Source of the DNA: DATMNR01 sp963702765
GTDB lineage: Bacteria; Chloroflexota; Ktedonobacteria; Ktedonobacterales; Ktedonobacteraceae
Reading direction: 5' to 3'
NCBI GenBank assembly: GCA_963702765.1
Contig: CAVPEB010000034.1
Location: 1 to 64,000 of the forward strand
DNA length: 64,000 bases
Under the pieces are notes generated by a model. The model saw only the letters and a list, made by a program, of their open reading frames with translations, made no database searches and was not told where the DNA came from. Shown one piece after another: positions 8,875 through 17,108 of the stretch. Numbering within the stretch: the stretch's first letter is position 1; the number at the start of each line of letters is the position of its first letter. A program made the position numbers and the translations under genes.

Positions 8875-9756
8875 TTAACGCACACCAACCATACGATAGC
8901 GAGCTTCAACGAAAGAGTAGACACCGTACGCAACCAGCCCTAATGCGACTATACCAAGTAACAGTGGGCCAAAGGGCTGTTGTGCGAGTGTCCGTAAGGC
9001 GGTATCCAGCCCCTTGGCTTCATGTGGGTTGTGTTGTACAGCAGCTACAACCAGGAAAATGCCGATTATGCTAAAGACAACACCCAGTGCTGCATATCCA
9101 AAGCGACCGAGAAAGATTACTCCTCTTCTTAATTGAGCGCTCAATCCAGTCAACTGTAGCCGCCTCTGAAATTTGGCGGTGTATGCTTTAGCGAACATAT
9201 AAAGAGCTACGCCAATAACAATCAGGCCAAGGATAACCACAGCAACTACCCCCCAAGAATGATTAAGTAATTGTGCCGTTACATCTTGAGTTGAGGTTGT
9301 TGTACTCTTGGTAGCACTACCAGATCCTGTCCTTGTAACAAGTTGGAGGGCTCCAAAAGCTAGAATAGCATAAGAGATACCTGTTATTGCATAACCCAGG
9401 CGTCCAATGATACCCTTAATATTGTTTCCTTTGCCTTCTGTATCGAACCAGGCCTGGAGAAAGCACCAGATCGCGAAACCAATCAAGCCAATAATAACAA
9501 GCGCAAGTAGAAATTTTCCAAAGGGCTGTTCGGCGATGACCTGAAGCGCTCCTCGCTGATCTGTAGTTTTCCCACCCGCGCCAATGGCCACTTGCACGGC
9601 TAACCAGCCAATAATCAAGTAGACCACACCTTTGGCAGCATAACCAAGCCGGGCAAGTATAGTCATCCAGCGGCTAGATGCAGCAGTTCGTGCTGTTCGA
9701 TTTGCCGCATGGCCTGCACCTTGTACTTCTTCAGGGACGCGTAGATTAGATTTCAT
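8875..9756 (-). CDS. DUF1206 membrane protein
   Basis: 293 residues with about six membrane helices arranged as three copies of a two-helix repeat, each opening with a motif like RLGYAAKGVVYLIIG, RLGYAITGISYAILA and RFGYAALGVVFSIIG. Each repeat ends in QPFGKFLL/QPFGPLLL or an equivalent. That threefold pattern is typical of DUF1206. Function of the family is unknown; it is often near other small stress membrane proteins, as here. GGAGGG precedes the start. Last gene of a three-gene operon, 33 bases after the DUF5670-like gene. Confidence 0.85.
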   Translation of the reverse strand: MKSNLRVPEEVQGAGHAANRTARTAASSRWMTILARLGYAAKGVVYLIIGWLAVQVAIGAGGKTTDQRGALQVIAEQPFGKFLLALVIIGLIGFAIWCFLQAWFDTEGKGNNIKGIIGRLGYAITGISYAILAFGALQLVTRTGSGSATKSTTTSTQDVTAQLLNHSWGVVAVVILGLIVIGVALYMFAKAYTAKFQRRLQLTGLSAQLRRGVIFLGRFGYAALGVVFSIIGIFLVVAAVQHNPHEAKGLDTALRTLAQQPFGPLLLGIVALGLVAYGVYSFVEARYRMVGVR

Positions 9757-9789
9757 ATCTTTTCTCCCTCCTCGAGGTAGAGAACTGCC

Positions 9790-9957
9790 TTAAACACTTG
9801 CACCCCTTCTGCTCATAAAGAGGTTGTACAGTAGCACAATGACCGCTATCACGAGGAGTATGTGGATTAAACCACCTCCTATATGAAGGGCAAGCCAGCC
9901 AACTAACCATAGTATGACGAGAACAATAACGATTGCCCAAAGAATTCCTGTTAACAT
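9790..9957 (-). CDS. Small DUF5670 (lmo0937-like) membrane protein
   Basis: 55 residues, MLTGILWAIVIVLVILWLVG at the start, then GGGLIHILLVIAVIVLLY and a positive tail MSRRGASV. Two hydrophobic helices with a GGGLIH turn are the hallmark of the lmo0937 family of tiny membrane proteins, usually stress induced. The start lies three bases after the stop of the preceding small gene, whose last codons contain AAAGGA as ribosome-binding site. Function unknown. Confidence 0.75.
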   Translation of the reverse strand: MLTGILWAIVIVLVILWLVGWLALHIGGGLIHILLVIAVIVLLYNLFMSRRGASV

Positions 9958-9960
9958 AAC

Positions 9961-10131
9961 TTATTGTCCTTTCTTATGACCTTTTTCTTTATGCTGTTTC
10001 ATGACAGTGCGTGCAGCAACTTCTTCGGCACGATCTCCATAACGACCACTCTTCTCGGCAGACTCTTTAATGTGTTCGTATTCACGTTGCTCCTTATCGC
10101 TTACGCCTTTTAGTGGCTTTTTCTTTGGCAT
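9961..10131 (-). CDS. Small hydrophilic protein, plasmid-stabilisation/KfrA-like type
   Basis: 56 residues, very charged: MPKKKPLKGVSDKEQREYEH, then IKESAEKSGRYGDRAEEVAARTV and a Lys/His-rich tail. The pattern EHIKES..KSG....AEEVAARTV matches short proteins often annotated as plasmid-stabilisation proteins in environmental bacteria; there is no sign of a plasmid here and the name may mislead. AGGAG lies nine bases upstream of the ATG. First gene of the operon with the DUF5670 and DUF1206 proteins. Confidence 0.65.
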   Translation of the reverse strand: MPKKKPLKGVSDKEQREYEHIKESAEKSGRYGDRAEEVAARTVMKQHKEKGHKKGQ

Positions 10132-10324
10132 AACATGTCACTCCTTTTTATATCAGGTAGAAAGAGTTCTTCTTCTGCCTTCATACGTGGCAGATTTCTT
10201 ACTGATACATAGCACACGGGTGAAATTAGTTATTCGTTTCATGATTGCTCCTGTATCCTGTTAAGCTAATAACCACGTGTAATAAACAGATAACTGACTA
10301 TACTGAACAAGGAGGTTTATGTTC

Positions 10325-10657
10325 ATGGTTATTACGCTGGGAAATTTGATTATCTGGTTGATTATTGCAGCTCTGGTTGGCTTTATTGGTGAATTGATAG
10401 CTAGACGACGCACTCCCTTTGGAATTATAGGAGCGATCATCTTAGGGTTTATAGCCATCTTCCTGGTTGTCGGTGTACTGCACTGGCATATTAATGGTGA
10501 GCCGTACTTGAACGGTGTGCCTCTCATCACTTCTATCCTCGCAGCAGCGGTAATTGTGGCTATATGGAGCGCCTTCGCTTATCGTCATGCATACGGTTAT
10601 TATTATCGGCGTGGTGGGTATGCACGAAGGCCTCGTCGACGATACCGTTGGTTTTAA
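10325..10657 (+). CDS. GlsB/YeaQ/YmgE-family stress membrane protein
   Basis: 110 residues from the ATG at 10325; AAGGAGG sits nine bases upstream of it but only three bases upstream of an alternative ATG at 10319. Three membrane helices with the family pattern LIIWLIIAALVGFIGELIAR, FGIIGAIILGFIAIFLVVG and a last helix before an Arg/Tyr-rich tail (YYRRGGYARRPRRRYRWF). Members are transglycosylase-associated stress proteins of the inner membrane. A 23-base spacer carrying a tail-to-tail palindrome follows. A second copy lies at 11600. Confidence 0.85.
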   Translation: MVITLGNLIIWLIIAALVGFIGELIARRRTPFGIIGAIILGFIAIFLVVGVLHWHINGEPYLNGVPLITSILAAAVIVAIWSAFAYRHAYGYYYRRGGYARRPRRRYRWF

Positions 10658-10661
10658 AACA

Positions 10662-10723
10662 TAAAACTTTGGAGTAAGTAAGAATATGCGGATCCGCATA
10701 TTCTTACTTACTCCAAAGTTTTA
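10662..10723. terminator. 62-base perfect palindrome after the first GlsB gene
   Basis: Arms of 31 bases with no loop, centred on the GGATCC at 10690-10695, starting and ending in T/A runs. As RNA it forms a very long hairpin. It begins five bases after the GlsB stop and is probably a transcription terminator and mRNA 3' end protector. Confidence 0.75.
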
Positions 10724-10803
10724 CAATGAACTACTCCTATCGGGTTCTTGATTGACTTCAATCATCTCTTATTTTTGATATTTTTCTCTGTATTATCGAA
10801 AAT

Positions 10804-10828
10804 ACCGCTCATTTTGAGCGGTGTTTTT
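10804..10828. terminator. Rho-independent terminator
   Basis: ACCGCTC-ATTTT-GAGCGGT followed by GTTTTT on the plus strand, with an A-rich left flank that also gives a T-run on the minus strand. It sits between the convergent GlsB and encapsulated-ferritin-like genes and can serve both. Confidence 0.75.
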
Positions 10829-10970
10829 AACCTCAACTAATGTTTTTCTGGTATGCTATTGCTTAATACGCTGTATACCTAGTCCAGAGGTGCCACGAGG
10901 TGAGAGGTTCTGGCATGCAGGTGGTTTGCGAATAGCGTGGTTGTCCGGCCAATCCGACTTCATCAGTGAA

Positions 10971-11291
10971 TTACATCTTGTCCTCTGCGTCTTCTCCCCG
11001 CTCCTTGTTGTCTATGATATTGCCGCTCTGGAAGAGCACCTTTTGTGCCGCAACACGCCACTTCGGGGTTCGACGCAAGAGGAACTCAAGATCCATGGCA
11101 AAGTGCAAAAACTCTTCTTTCTGCGCGTCCTCCATGATGCTTCGCGCTTCTGAGTCTTGCTCAATAGAAATACGCTGCTGGTACCAGCCAATTGCTTCGC
11201 ACTCCTCCTGTAAAGAGGCAATTATACGAGCGAAAGTGCGTGTTTCCTGTGAAAGTTCCGACGCCGGCTCGTGATATTGATCAAATCCCAT
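10971..11291 (-). CDS. Encapsulated-ferritin-like (EncFtn-type) protein
   Basis: 106 residues, mostly helical. The motif EECEAIGWYQQR (~29-40) and, about 22 residues further, EEFLHFAMDLEFLLRR match the two-helix encapsulated ferritins, whose iron site is made by Glu, Glu and His across a dimer (here Glu of EEC.EA and E..H of EEFLHF). These proteins oxidise Fe2+ inside encapsulin shells. No encapsulin gene is nearby, and the C terminus (NKERGEDAEDKM) has no typical hydrophobic cargo tail, so it may act without a shell or with one encoded elsewhere. Confidence 0.65.
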   Translation of the reverse strand: MGFDQYHEPASELSQETRTFARIIASLQEECEAIGWYQQRISIEQDSEARSIMEDAQKEEFLHFAMDLEFLLRRTPKWRVAAQKVLFQSGNIIDNKERGEDAEDKM

Positions 11292-11599
11292 GAGAAAATC
11301 CTTTCTTGCTAAATCTCAGCACTTTTACCATAAAATTGGAAATCTTCACGAAAACCGCCCTGCCCTTTATCTTCTCTCAGCAACACGTATAAAAAAGTTG
11401 TCCAAAATAATAGGCATATCTTATGCAGCAAGAGGTTGCTAAAGACTAACATCTATGGGAATCACGAATGTACACGTGAAATGGTTTCTGTGAAACTGCA
11501 CGTTGATAATGAACGTGTTAGCTCATAAAGAGGGATGCAAGTTATAGTGCGAACTCACATTCATCAGTACGATGGCTTTGCATAAAAGAGGAGATTTAT
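11292..11599. other. Divergent intergenic region (308 bases)
   Basis: AT-rich spacer between the divergent EncFtn-like and second GlsB genes. It should hold both promoters. No ORF or strong repeat was seen; AGAGGAG precedes the GlsB start. Confidence 0.4.
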
Positions 11600-11968
11600 A
11601 TGTTACATTTTCTGGCTCAACATAGTATTCTGGCAGATGGCATTTCAATTCATATTGGAGATAATGTCTGGACATTTAGTCTTAACTTTATCATTTACCT
11701 GATAATAGCAGCGATTGTAGGCTTCTTAGCGGAATTTATCGTTGGCTGGAGGCTTCCCTTTGGTTTCATCGGCGCGATTATCGCAGCCTTGATAGGGATC
11801 TGGTTGATGACTCAGGTCATCATTATTACTGGCTTCAGCGATATCAATGTCTATGGTGTTCCTATCATTAGAGCACTGATTGGCGCGATAATTTTTGTAG
11901 CGTTGTGGCATTTAATAACCTATCGTTCGTGGTCTCGACGTCGTCGTTACTCTTACCGACGATACTAA
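11600..11968 (+). CDS. GlsB/YeaQ/YmgE-family stress membrane protein, second copy
   Basis: 122 residues with three helices: FIIYLIIAAIVGFLAEFIVG, FGFIGAIIAALIGIWLM and IRALIGAIIFVALWHLI, followed by an Arg/Tyr tail (RSWSRRRRYSYRRY). Clearly paralogous to the protein at 10325, with a longer N-terminal extension that could be periplasmic. AGAGGAG lies upstream. It ends directly at a 55-base inverted repeat shared with the convergent response regulator. Confidence 0.85.
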   Translation: MLHFLAQHSILADGISIHIGDNVWTFSLNFIIYLIIAAIVGFLAEFIVGWRLPFGFIGAIIAALIGIWLMTQVIIITGFSDINVYGVPIIRALIGAIIFVALWHLITYRSWSRRRRYSYRRY

Positions 11969-12023
11969 TGAATCAGTAGGGTTCCAAGGGGCCGTTCAGG
12001 CCCCTTGGAACCCTACTGATTCA
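11969..12023. terminator. Long shared bidirectional hairpin
   Basis: Arms of 25 bases (11969-11993 and 11999-12023), perfect, loop GTTCA. The right arm includes the TGA stop of the minus-strand response regulator and the left arm starts one base after the GlsB stop, so one hairpin ends both convergent genes. Confidence 0.8.
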
Positions 12024-12758
12024 ACCCTTCATAATGTAGCCTACGCCCCGAATGGTCTGAATATAGCGAGGAGAACTTGGTGAATCTTCAATCTTCTCAC
12101 GTAAATATCGTACATACACTTCTATGATGTTGGTTTCACCAAGAAAATCATATCCCCAGACCTGATTGAGAATCGTTTGACGATCCAGCGCCTGCCCCAC
12201 ATGACTCATAAATAAATGAAGCAGATTATACTCCGTCAAAGTTAAATCAATCTGCTGGCCCGCTCGTGTGACTTCATGGGTGGTCATGTTGAGTTCTACA
12301 TCTCCAACAGTAAGTAGCTGTGAATTTTCTGACATAGCGCTATGATTCAGTCGACGGAGGATGGCTCGAATACGGGCGACCAATTCTTCGAAACTGAAAG
12401 GCTTTGTCAGATAGTCATCTGCACCTGTATTCAATCCCTCAACTCGACTACCGACCTCGCCCTTTGCTGTGAGCAATAAAATAGGAATATCATGTGTTGT
12501 AGGGTTTGCGCGAAGACGGCGACAGACTTCCAGCCCATCCATATCAGGGAGCATCCAATCAAGGATGATAAAGCTAGGGTTTGTTCGTTGCGCTGCAGCA
12601 ATCCCATCCTCACCATCATTCGCGGCTACTACTTCAAACCCTTCATATTTGAGACCTAACTTGATGAGATCAATGATACTCTCTTCATCATCAATAACCA
12701 GAACGGGCGCTGGGGTTTGATTTGTTTGTTGTGCTTGTATTTGCGAATTCCGATCCAT
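12021..12758 (-). CDS. OmpR/PhoB-family response regulator
   Basis: 245 residues. Receiver domain with VIDDEE (acidic pocket), phospho-acceptor Asp67 in ILDWMLPD, Thr in LLTAKG, Lys119 in LTKPF. The C-terminal winged helix has the OmpR-type pattern VTRAGQQIDLTLTEYNLLHL, then the recognition region ETNIIEVYVRYLREKIE and the final IRGVGYIMKG. A histidine kinase is not adjacent, so it is an orphan regulator in this window; the kinase at 17109 is a possible partner only by proximity. A 298-base divergent spacer separates it from the ECF sigma gene. Confidence 0.92.
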   Translation of the reverse strand: MDRNSQIQAQQTNQTPAPVLVIDDEESIIDLIKLGLKYEGFEVVAANDGEDGIAAAQRTNPSFIILDWMLPDMDGLEVCRRLRANPTTHDIPILLLTAKGEVGSRVEGLNTGADDYLTKPFSFEELVARIRAILRRLNHSAMSENSQLLTVGDVELNMTTHEVTRAGQQIDLTLTEYNLLHLFMSHVGQALDRQTILNQVWGYDFLGETNIIEVYVRYLREKIEDSPSSPRYIQTIRGVGYIMKG

Positions 12759-13056
12759 CGTATGCCCCCTACTTCTCTATTTTCAGCGAGTACTACATTA
12801 TAGCATGAGTTATCCATAGAAGTCGCAAAAATTACCCAGATTGCCATTTTGGGCCGTAACCTTAAAATTACCCAAGAAACGGACTATCTTCTCTAATGTT
12901 CGGCCTCTTATTTTAATATAATTTAGAATTAACTTAGAGATGTAATTTTTGTGCTGAAATACTGTAAAAACACTTGAATATTCTACTGGTTCCCGCTAAG
13001 CTTGTAGTAGTGATTGACACAGAGGAGCTTCATTCACAAGATAAGGATGATAAACA

Positions 13057-13653
13057 ATGCAGACACAAGAATATAAAAGCATACAATCGACAGAGACAAC
13101 AGATGGCGTTTTAGCGAACAAATTTCTCCTTGGAGATGAACAGGCATTTGAAGGTTTGTACAAACGTTATCGTCCAGCGTTATTCAAATTTATCTTCAAT
13201 ATTCTGCGAGATTATGACCTGAGTTGTGATATTTTGCAACAGGTTTTTCTTCAGTTGTACATTTCGCTGCCTACACTAAAAACGAACAAGCCGTTTAAGA
13301 GCTGGTTATTCCAGGTGGCCCGAAATCGTTGCCTGGATGAACTGAGACGTAAACGAGTTGTGCGTTTCTCCGAATTAGATACATACAATGAAGAAGACGA
13401 GGTTGAAATGTTCACCTTTGTACAAGATCCTTGTCCTCTACCCGAAGAGATTGCAGAGCGTCATGATGTACAAGATCGTTTAATGGATGCCATCAAAAGT
13501 TTACCGCCAAGATTTCGCTCGGTTGTTTTCTTACGTTATAGCAAACAATTGACATTTCCCGAGATTGGAAAGACGCTTGGTATGCCCGAAGCAACAGCGA
13601 AAACATATTTTTCGCGCGCAAAACCTTTACTGCGGGCATCTTTAGCATCATAA
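13057..13653 (+). CDS. ECF-type RNA polymerase sigma factor
   Basis: 198 residues. Region 2: LLGDEQAFEGLYKRYRPALF through DILQQVFLQLY and KSWLFQVARNRCLDELRRKR. Region 4: SLPPRFRSVVFLRYSKQLTF, PEIGKTLGMPEATAKTYFSR with the helix-turn-helix. No anti-sigma or zinc-binding membrane protein follows; the downstream hairpin ends the unit, so the control partner is elsewhere. It is divergent from the OmpR-type regulator. Target promoters cannot be read from this window. Confidence 0.9.
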   Translation: MQTQEYKSIQSTETTDGVLANKFLLGDEQAFEGLYKRYRPALFKFIFNILRDYDLSCDILQQVFLQLYISLPTLKTNKPFKSWLFQVARNRCLDELRRKRVVRFSELDTYNEEDEVEMFTFVQDPCPLPEEIAERHDVQDRLMDAIKSLPPRFRSVVFLRYSKQLTFPEIGKTLGMPEATAKTYFSRAKPLLRASLAS

Positions 13654-13663
13654 GAATAGAGAG

Positions 13664-13732
13664 TAACTACTCAGCAGGGAGTTCCAAAGGCCTTTACTGT
13701 TCACTTGGAATCCTCTGCTGAGTAGTTATTTT
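13664..13732 (+). terminator. Long hairpin with T-tail after the sigma factor gene
   Basis: Perfect outer arms 13664-13677 and 13715-13728 (TAACTACTCAGCAG and its complement), continued with small mismatches by GTTCCAA/TTGGAA, then ATTTT. Same style as the other long hairpin terminators in this stretch. Confidence 0.75.
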
Positions 13733-13744
13733 GAGGGAGTTATT

Positions 13745-14123
13745 ATGCAACAACGAGCGTCTGCTCTCTACGCTGCAATTGATATTGGAAGTAATACTAT
13801 TGAGCTTCTTGTAGCACGTTGTTCCCCCAATAACGTAGAAACCATTACACATCAATCGACTATGGTGCGTCTTGGTGAGAGTGTAGACGATAAGGGGGAG
13901 ATCGCGCGTGATAAATTCAAAATGGCTCCTGAAACCTTCTCTGATAGCCACTGTACTTCATCCAGAGGTTACTCCTTCGGCTGAGCAACGTTACGGATTA
14001 GAGCATTTATTGCACAGGCAGCTACATATACGTGAAGAACAGTACCAGGTTTTTCGCCAGCATTGGTATCAATTGCAGGCTCGTGACTTCCGCCGTGAGC
14101 TTCTAGATGTATTGAGCAAGTAG
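13745..14123 (+). pseudogene. Ppx/GppA-type phosphatase remnant
   Basis: The first ~50 codons (from ATG 13745, with GAGGGAG upstream) begin AAIDIGSNTIELLVARC, the phosphate-binding opening of exopolyphosphatase/pppGpp phosphatases, and continue to MVRLGESVDDKGEI. Full enzymes are 300-500 residues. Here the frame then becomes unrelated and stops at 13984. A second frame from ~13935 to 14123 gives a plausible C-terminal helical tail (YGLEHLLHRQLHIREEQYQV, then RRELLDVLSK). The gene appears to have lost its middle and its frame. The intact start signal suggests recent decay. Confidence 0.7.
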
Positions 14124-14124
14124 C

Positions 14125-14688
14125 CTATCTTCTCTCTGCTTCCTCGAATGACTGATTGAGGGCTTTCACTGATTCGTGTGGATCAACAGTTTTCTTGAGT
14201 GCCTCTACCTCTGGATCAGTGCCATTATCAAGATCGGGATGGACCTGGCGTAATTGGTCAACCATGGTAAGGAGCTTACTCATTTTCTGATCGATGATCA
14301 AGCTGACCTGTAAATCAAGTTGAGTGCGTCGTTCTGTCATCACATCTTCCCGATTCTGGGTAATCAGGATCATTGTTGCCTGTAGCAGCGCACCAAGTGT
14401 AAGTATGCCCTGTAGCCATATGAAAGGTGGCGGGTCGAAGCTGGAAAAACCAAATTTTATGAGCAGGGTATTGACAATAATCCAGAGTGACACAAAAGCG
14501 AGGATGATGAAGAGGAAAGCGGGTCGGCCCAGGAAATCGGTTATATCCTCTATGGTACGTTGTTGTTTGCTTACATTTTTTTCCGCACGTCTGTGTAATT
14601 CTACTATAGTATCGATGTTCTCGTTAATCGGATCACCATCGTTGCTATCTTCTTGAGTTTGTTGTTTAGTGGGATTCTGGCTCATCAA
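14125..14688 (-). CDS. DUF1003 membrane protein
   Basis: 187 residues. Cytoplasmic N terminus, then two helices: RPAFLFIILAFVSLWIIVNT and WLQGILTLGALLQATMILI, separated by FDPPPFI. They are followed by the family motif TQNREDVMTERRTQLDLQ and a C-terminal helix. This arrangement defines DUF1003, of unknown function. The start overlaps the stop of the upstream response regulator by four bases (ATGA), so the two are co-translated. Convergent with the Ppx/GppA remnant, one base apart. Confidence 0.88.
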   Translation of the reverse strand: MMSQNPTKQQTQEDSNDGDPINENIDTIVELHRRAEKNVSKQQRTIEDITDFLGRPAFLFIILAFVSLWIIVNTLLIKFGFSSFDPPPFIWLQGILTLGALLQATMILITQNREDVMTERRTQLDLQVSLIIDQKMSKLLTMVDQLRQVHPDLDNGTDPEVEALKKTVDPHESVKALNQSFEEAERR

Positions 14689-15074
14689 ACAATTAACCTA
14701 TGGATTGTATCAAGAAGCTTAGGCATGTCGAAGGGTTTCTTTATATATATCATATGTCGTTGATTGATCTCTTTTACCGGTGCGTTTACGCTGAGCATAA
14801 TGGCAGGGACTTCTTCCAGGCCTTCTGTATTATGCAGCCGATCGTACAGTTCTATGCCCTGCATGAATGGTAGCCAGTAATCGAGTATCAACAACTGTGG
14901 TTTGATATTTTTGACAAAATCAAGCGCTTCTAATCCATCCGGCACTGAGAATACTTTATAATAGGTCTCCTGTGTAATCATTTGAATAAGTAGCTCAGAA
15001 ATGATAGAGTCGTCCTCGACGAGTAAGATAGTTTTATGTATATTTTCTAAGTTTTGATTGTTCTCATTAGACAT
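14685..15074 (-). CDS. Single-domain response regulator
   Basis: 129 residues from the ATG at 15074, which has GGAG six bases upstream; an ATG four codons earlier is less likely. A lone receiver: LLVEDDS acidic pair, Asp65 in LILDYWLP, Ser in MLSVN, Lys113 in IKKPF. No output domain, so it works as a phospho-relay or by protein contact. Close paralogue of the receiver at 16435 (shared QMI.QET.Y.VF.VPDG, KNIKP.LLILDY, IKYIRKPFDM-like end). Probably co-transcribed with DUF1003. Confidence 0.9.
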   Translation of the reverse strand: MSNENNQNLENIHKTILLVEDDSIISELLIQMITQETYYKVFSVPDGLEALDFVKNIKPQLLILDYWLPFMQGIELYDRLHNTEGLEEVPAIMLSVNAPVKEINQRHMIYIKKPFDMPKLLDTIHRLIV

Positions 15075-15208
15075 CGCACACTCCATAAGACCAGATAGAT
15101 TAAATGTTCAACAGCACTGAAGGATATGTATTCTTATCCTCTCACGTCTTAGATAGAAGCAAAGTTTCAGATGAACTTCGTTGTGATATATTTTGAAAAA
15201 CTGTCAGG

Positions 15209-15248
15209 AAAATGCCTTATGAATGCAATTACATTCATAAGGCATTTT
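15209..15248. terminator. Perfect hairpin between channel and receiver genes
   Basis: Arms 15209-15225 and 15232-15248 are 17 bases and perfect, loop six bases, flanked by A and T runs. It lies 28 bases downstream of the stop of the minus-strand channel gene and should end that transcript. Confidence 0.7.
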
Positions 15249-15276
15249 GAAGAGTTAACCACCAGGCCCGGGTATA

Positions 15277-16191
15277 TTATTGACGGGGGTTAGTATGCGT
15301 ATAAGGCGCTTGCCCCGTAGGTGTATCGTCCGAATATGGTGGTTGTGGCTGTATATACGGTTGTTGAGCTTGAGGCTGAGCCATTGGCTGCTCTTGATAC
15401 GTTTGAGCTTGAGCTTGCTGGGTTTGAGCTTGCTGATAAGCACGCATCTGGTCAGCTTGTAACTGAGTGGCTCTTGCGTCATTCCTGCTTTGCTGAGCGC
15501 TGATTTGTGAAGCAGCAGTGGCTACAGTGCCTTCACCACGAGCAAGCCATCGACGTGCCGCCTCCTGGCCTCCCAATCCGAAGGCCAATCCGAATGCAAT
15601 GGCGAGCGCAAGCACAATAGCGCCAAACAGCTCGTTAATCAAGTCAGGAGTGATCTTTAATTGTTCAAGGGCGACGAGTGCAGCAAAGCCGATGATGGCC
15701 CAGCGGGCAATCCCAGCAAAAATGTTTGGATTGCCGATATTTGCCGAGGCAACAGCACCACGGACCAGATCAGCAACAACAGTAGCCGCCAATGCACCCA
15801 GGAACAAAACAAGAATAGCCACAAAGACATTCGGGATGTAGGCTACCAGCTCGTTCAAAACGTTGCTAACTGCTGGAACACCAAGTGCATCTGCCGCTGG
15901 CACCAGAAAAATCAAAACAATGAACCAGTAGACAATCTTTCCTAATATGCCAGCGGTATCCATCCGCACACCCATACGTTGCTCAAAGCGCGTCAAGCCG
16001 ATGCGATCTGACATACGATCGAAGCCAACCTTGCGCAGCAGAAAGGTTACTGCTCTTTCAACTAATGCCGCAATAATCAAGCCTACGATCAGAATGACCA
16101 GAAAGCCGATCAATCTGGGTATAAAGGTAAGAATGAGATTCACCGCGTTGGACAAAGCGTTGAATAACGATGTGCCCCAATCTTGAATCAT
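15277..16191 (-). CDS. Mechanosensitive-channel-like TM-helix protein
   Basis: 304 residues. The opening (LFNALSNAVNLILTFIPRLIG) and four to five hydrophobic helices with the FIPRLIGFLVILIVGLIIA and YIPNVFVAILVLFLGALAA repeats match the conserved TM-helix family related to small-conductance mechanosensitive channels. The last helix AIVLALAIAFGLAFGLGGQEAA resembles the pore-lining segment. The beta domain of true MscS is absent. Instead residues ~225-304 form a Gln/Ala/Pro-rich tail (QTQQAQAQTYQEQPMAQPQA), probably disordered and cytoplasmic. Function: likely a pore or membrane-tension module, not proven. Confidence 0.75.
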   Translation of the reverse strand: MIQDWGTSLFNALSNAVNLILTFIPRLIGFLVILIVGLIIAALVERAVTFLLRKVGFDRMSDRIGLTRFEQRMGVRMDTAGILGKIVYWFIVLIFLVPAADALGVPAVSNVLNELVAYIPNVFVAILVLFLGALAATVVADLVRGAVASANIGNPNIFAGIARWAIIGFAALVALEQLKITPDLINELFGAIVLALAIAFGLAFGLGGQEAARRWLARGEGTVATAASQISAQQSRNDARATQLQADQMRAYQQAQTQQAQAQTYQEQPMAQPQAQQPYIQPQPPYSDDTPTGQAPYTHTNPRQ

Positions 16192-16434
16192 TTCTTTTTA
16201 AGTCCTTTCATTGATACACTGCTCTTTAGAAAACAATCCATGATGAGCGTATGAAACGCTGCTCAGTAAAGGATAATCTAAGTCGCATTGCATAACAAGT
16301 CAACAATAAACATTTTAAGTGTATATTAAGAAATATCTAATATAGAATTAATGTAGTGGAAAAGTACAGAAATGTTACTCGTGGGAATTGGCAATGTATG
16401 TAATATATCGCCTGCTTGAGAGATCTCAGCCATT

Positions 16435-16836
16435 TTAATCTTTAATCATTGTGTCAATCGCTTCTAGAAGCTTGAACATGTCAAATGGTTTCCGTATATA
16501 CTTGATTTGACGTTGATTCATCTCGCGTAGTGGTGCGTGAACGCTAAGCATAATGGTAGGGACTTGCTCTAATCCTTCAATGTCGTGCAGCCGATCATGT
16601 AGCTCAATACCATGTGTCGTAGGCAGCCGGTAATCCAAAATCAACAGCTCCGGTTTGATATTTTTGGCAAGGTCCAGTGCTGGCGGCCCATCAGGAACCG
16701 CGAAGACCTGGTAATGGGTCTCTTGCGAAATCATTTGAACAAGTAATTCAGCGATGGTAGTATCATCCTCTACAAGAAGGATGGTTTTGATAGGGGCTTG
16801 TATGTTCTCAAAGTGTTGATCCTGCTCATCAGGCAT
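16435..16836 (-). CDS. Single-domain response regulator, paralogue
   Basis: 133 residues, a lone receiver with LLVEDDT, Asp68 in LILDYRLP, Ser in MLSVH and Lys in IRKPFDM. Very like the receiver at 14685, so the pair is a recent duplication separated by the channel gene. The divergent histidine kinase begins 272 bases upstream; it is the nearest candidate donor of phosphate. Confidence 0.9.
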   Translation of the reverse strand: MPDEQDQHFENIQAPIKTILLVEDDTTIAELLVQMISQETHYQVFAVPDGPPALDLAKNIKPELLILDYRLPTTHGIELHDRLHDIEGLEQVPTIMLSVHAPLREMNQRQIKYIRKPFDMFKLLEAIDTMIKD

Positions 16837-17108
16837 AATTCAACCTGTCATATCTAGCCATAGAAATGCGAAACGATAATTGACAAAGACTCTCACTTTA
16901 TAATTCACGTTCTGATAAGAAGCAAAGTTTCATGAAACGGATCAGGTGTATGCATCGTGGAATACATATAAAGGGGACGGTCTTGATTTATATAGCCAGA
17001 TATGGTTATATGCGAGGAGGTATCAATTTTGGAAGTGCCATTGAGGGCTGGTGGAGTCGCGCTGGGTAGCAAAATAGAGTCGAACACGACTTATTGTTAG
17101 AGGAAGCA

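Noticed and set aside
10860..10970. Cargo-loading tail of the EncFtn-like protein by stop read-through
   Set aside because: Codons after the TAA include LAGQPRYSQ but nothing like a typical encapsulin loading peptide; no reason to assume read-through.
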